Assembly (NCBI GenBank): GCA_947369305.1
Contig: CANBLA010000064.1
Coordinates: forward strand, 1 to 5,875
Direction of reading: 5' to 3'
Length of the DNA stretch: 5,875 bases
DNA from: an uncultured Clostridia bacterium
GTDB taxonomy: Bacteria > Bacillota_A > Clostridia > TANB77 > CAG-508
In this document: positions 5,833 through 5,875 of the stretch, in pieces
Numbering within the stretch: the stretch's first letter is position 1
Layout: each line of letters begins with the position of its first letter
Position numbers and translations under genes: made by a program
Notes under the pieces: generated by a model
The model's database searches: none
What the model was told of the DNA's origin: nothing
Seen by the model: the letters and a program-made list of their open reading frames with translations, nothing else

Positions 5833-5875
5833 AGATCGGAAGAGCACACGTCTGAACTCCAGTCACTGGCACCTA
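5833..5875 (+). other. Illumina TruSeq adapter and index left at contig end (artefact)
   Basis: Positions 5833-5866 match the 34-base TruSeq read-1 adapter, from AGATCGGAAGAGCACACG through to CCAGTCAC. The next eight bases, TGGCACCT (5867-5874), sit where an i7 index belongs, and the final A is the first base of the following constant adapter part. This is library-preparation sequence and should be trimmed. Any frame read through it, including the apparent upstream extension of pheS, is false. Confidence 0.98.

Noticed and set aside
1..5875. CRISPR arrays, insertion sequences, tRNA or rRNA genes, T-box leader
   Set aside because: I saw no regularly spaced repeats, transposase-like frames, tRNA-like folds or T-box motifs; a T-box, if any, would lie upstream of pheS outside the window.

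Overview
The window is a low-GC bacterial contig end. GC is roughly one third overall: my counts of 60-base samples give about 25-32% in the toxin-antitoxin genes and 40-45% in pheT. All protein genes are on the minus strand, so gene order reads from high to low coordinates. Strong AAAGGAGG-type ribosome binding sites, low GC and the style of the PheT and SMC proteins suggest a Bacillota, probably a clostridium. The species cannot be named from the sequence.

Layout in transcription order: (1) 5875-5833 is not biological. It is an Illumina TruSeq adapter plus what looks like an 8-base index, left on the contig end. (2) 5832-5748 holds the last 27 codons of pheS, the phenylalanyl-tRNA synthetase alpha subunit. 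This piece is too short for routine ORF calling. (3) 5697-5413 and 5411-5034 encode a MntA-like minimal nucleotidyltransferase and a HepT-like HEPN protein (HI0074 family), a candidate type VII toxin-antitoxin pair. (4) 4991-4566 encodes a small GNAT acetyltransferase. (5) 4553-2144 is pheT, the PheRS beta subunit, split by one extra base near 3497-3500. Removing that base gives a normal 802-residue protein. (6) 2143-1922 is a regulatory intergenic region. It contains a consensus promoter that fires almost directly into an intrinsic hairpin, a second promoter next to smc, and a possible antisense promoter facing pheT. (7) 1921-1 is the first 640 codons of smc, running off the window inside the hinge domain.

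The most notable point is the arrangement. pheS and pheT encode the two subunits of one essential heterotetramer and usually lie side by side, but here three accessory genes separate them: a nucleotidyltransferase antitoxin, a HEPN RNase-like toxin and an acetyltransferase. All are co-directional and tightly spaced, so an essential tRNA-charging operon appears to have acquired a toxin-antitoxin cargo. Both relevant activity classes, HEPN RNases and some GNAT enzymes, are known to act on tRNA or aminoacyl-tRNA, but a functional link to PheRS here is only a hypothesis. The pheT frameshift and the adapter tail both call for checking raw reads before the locus is interpreted.
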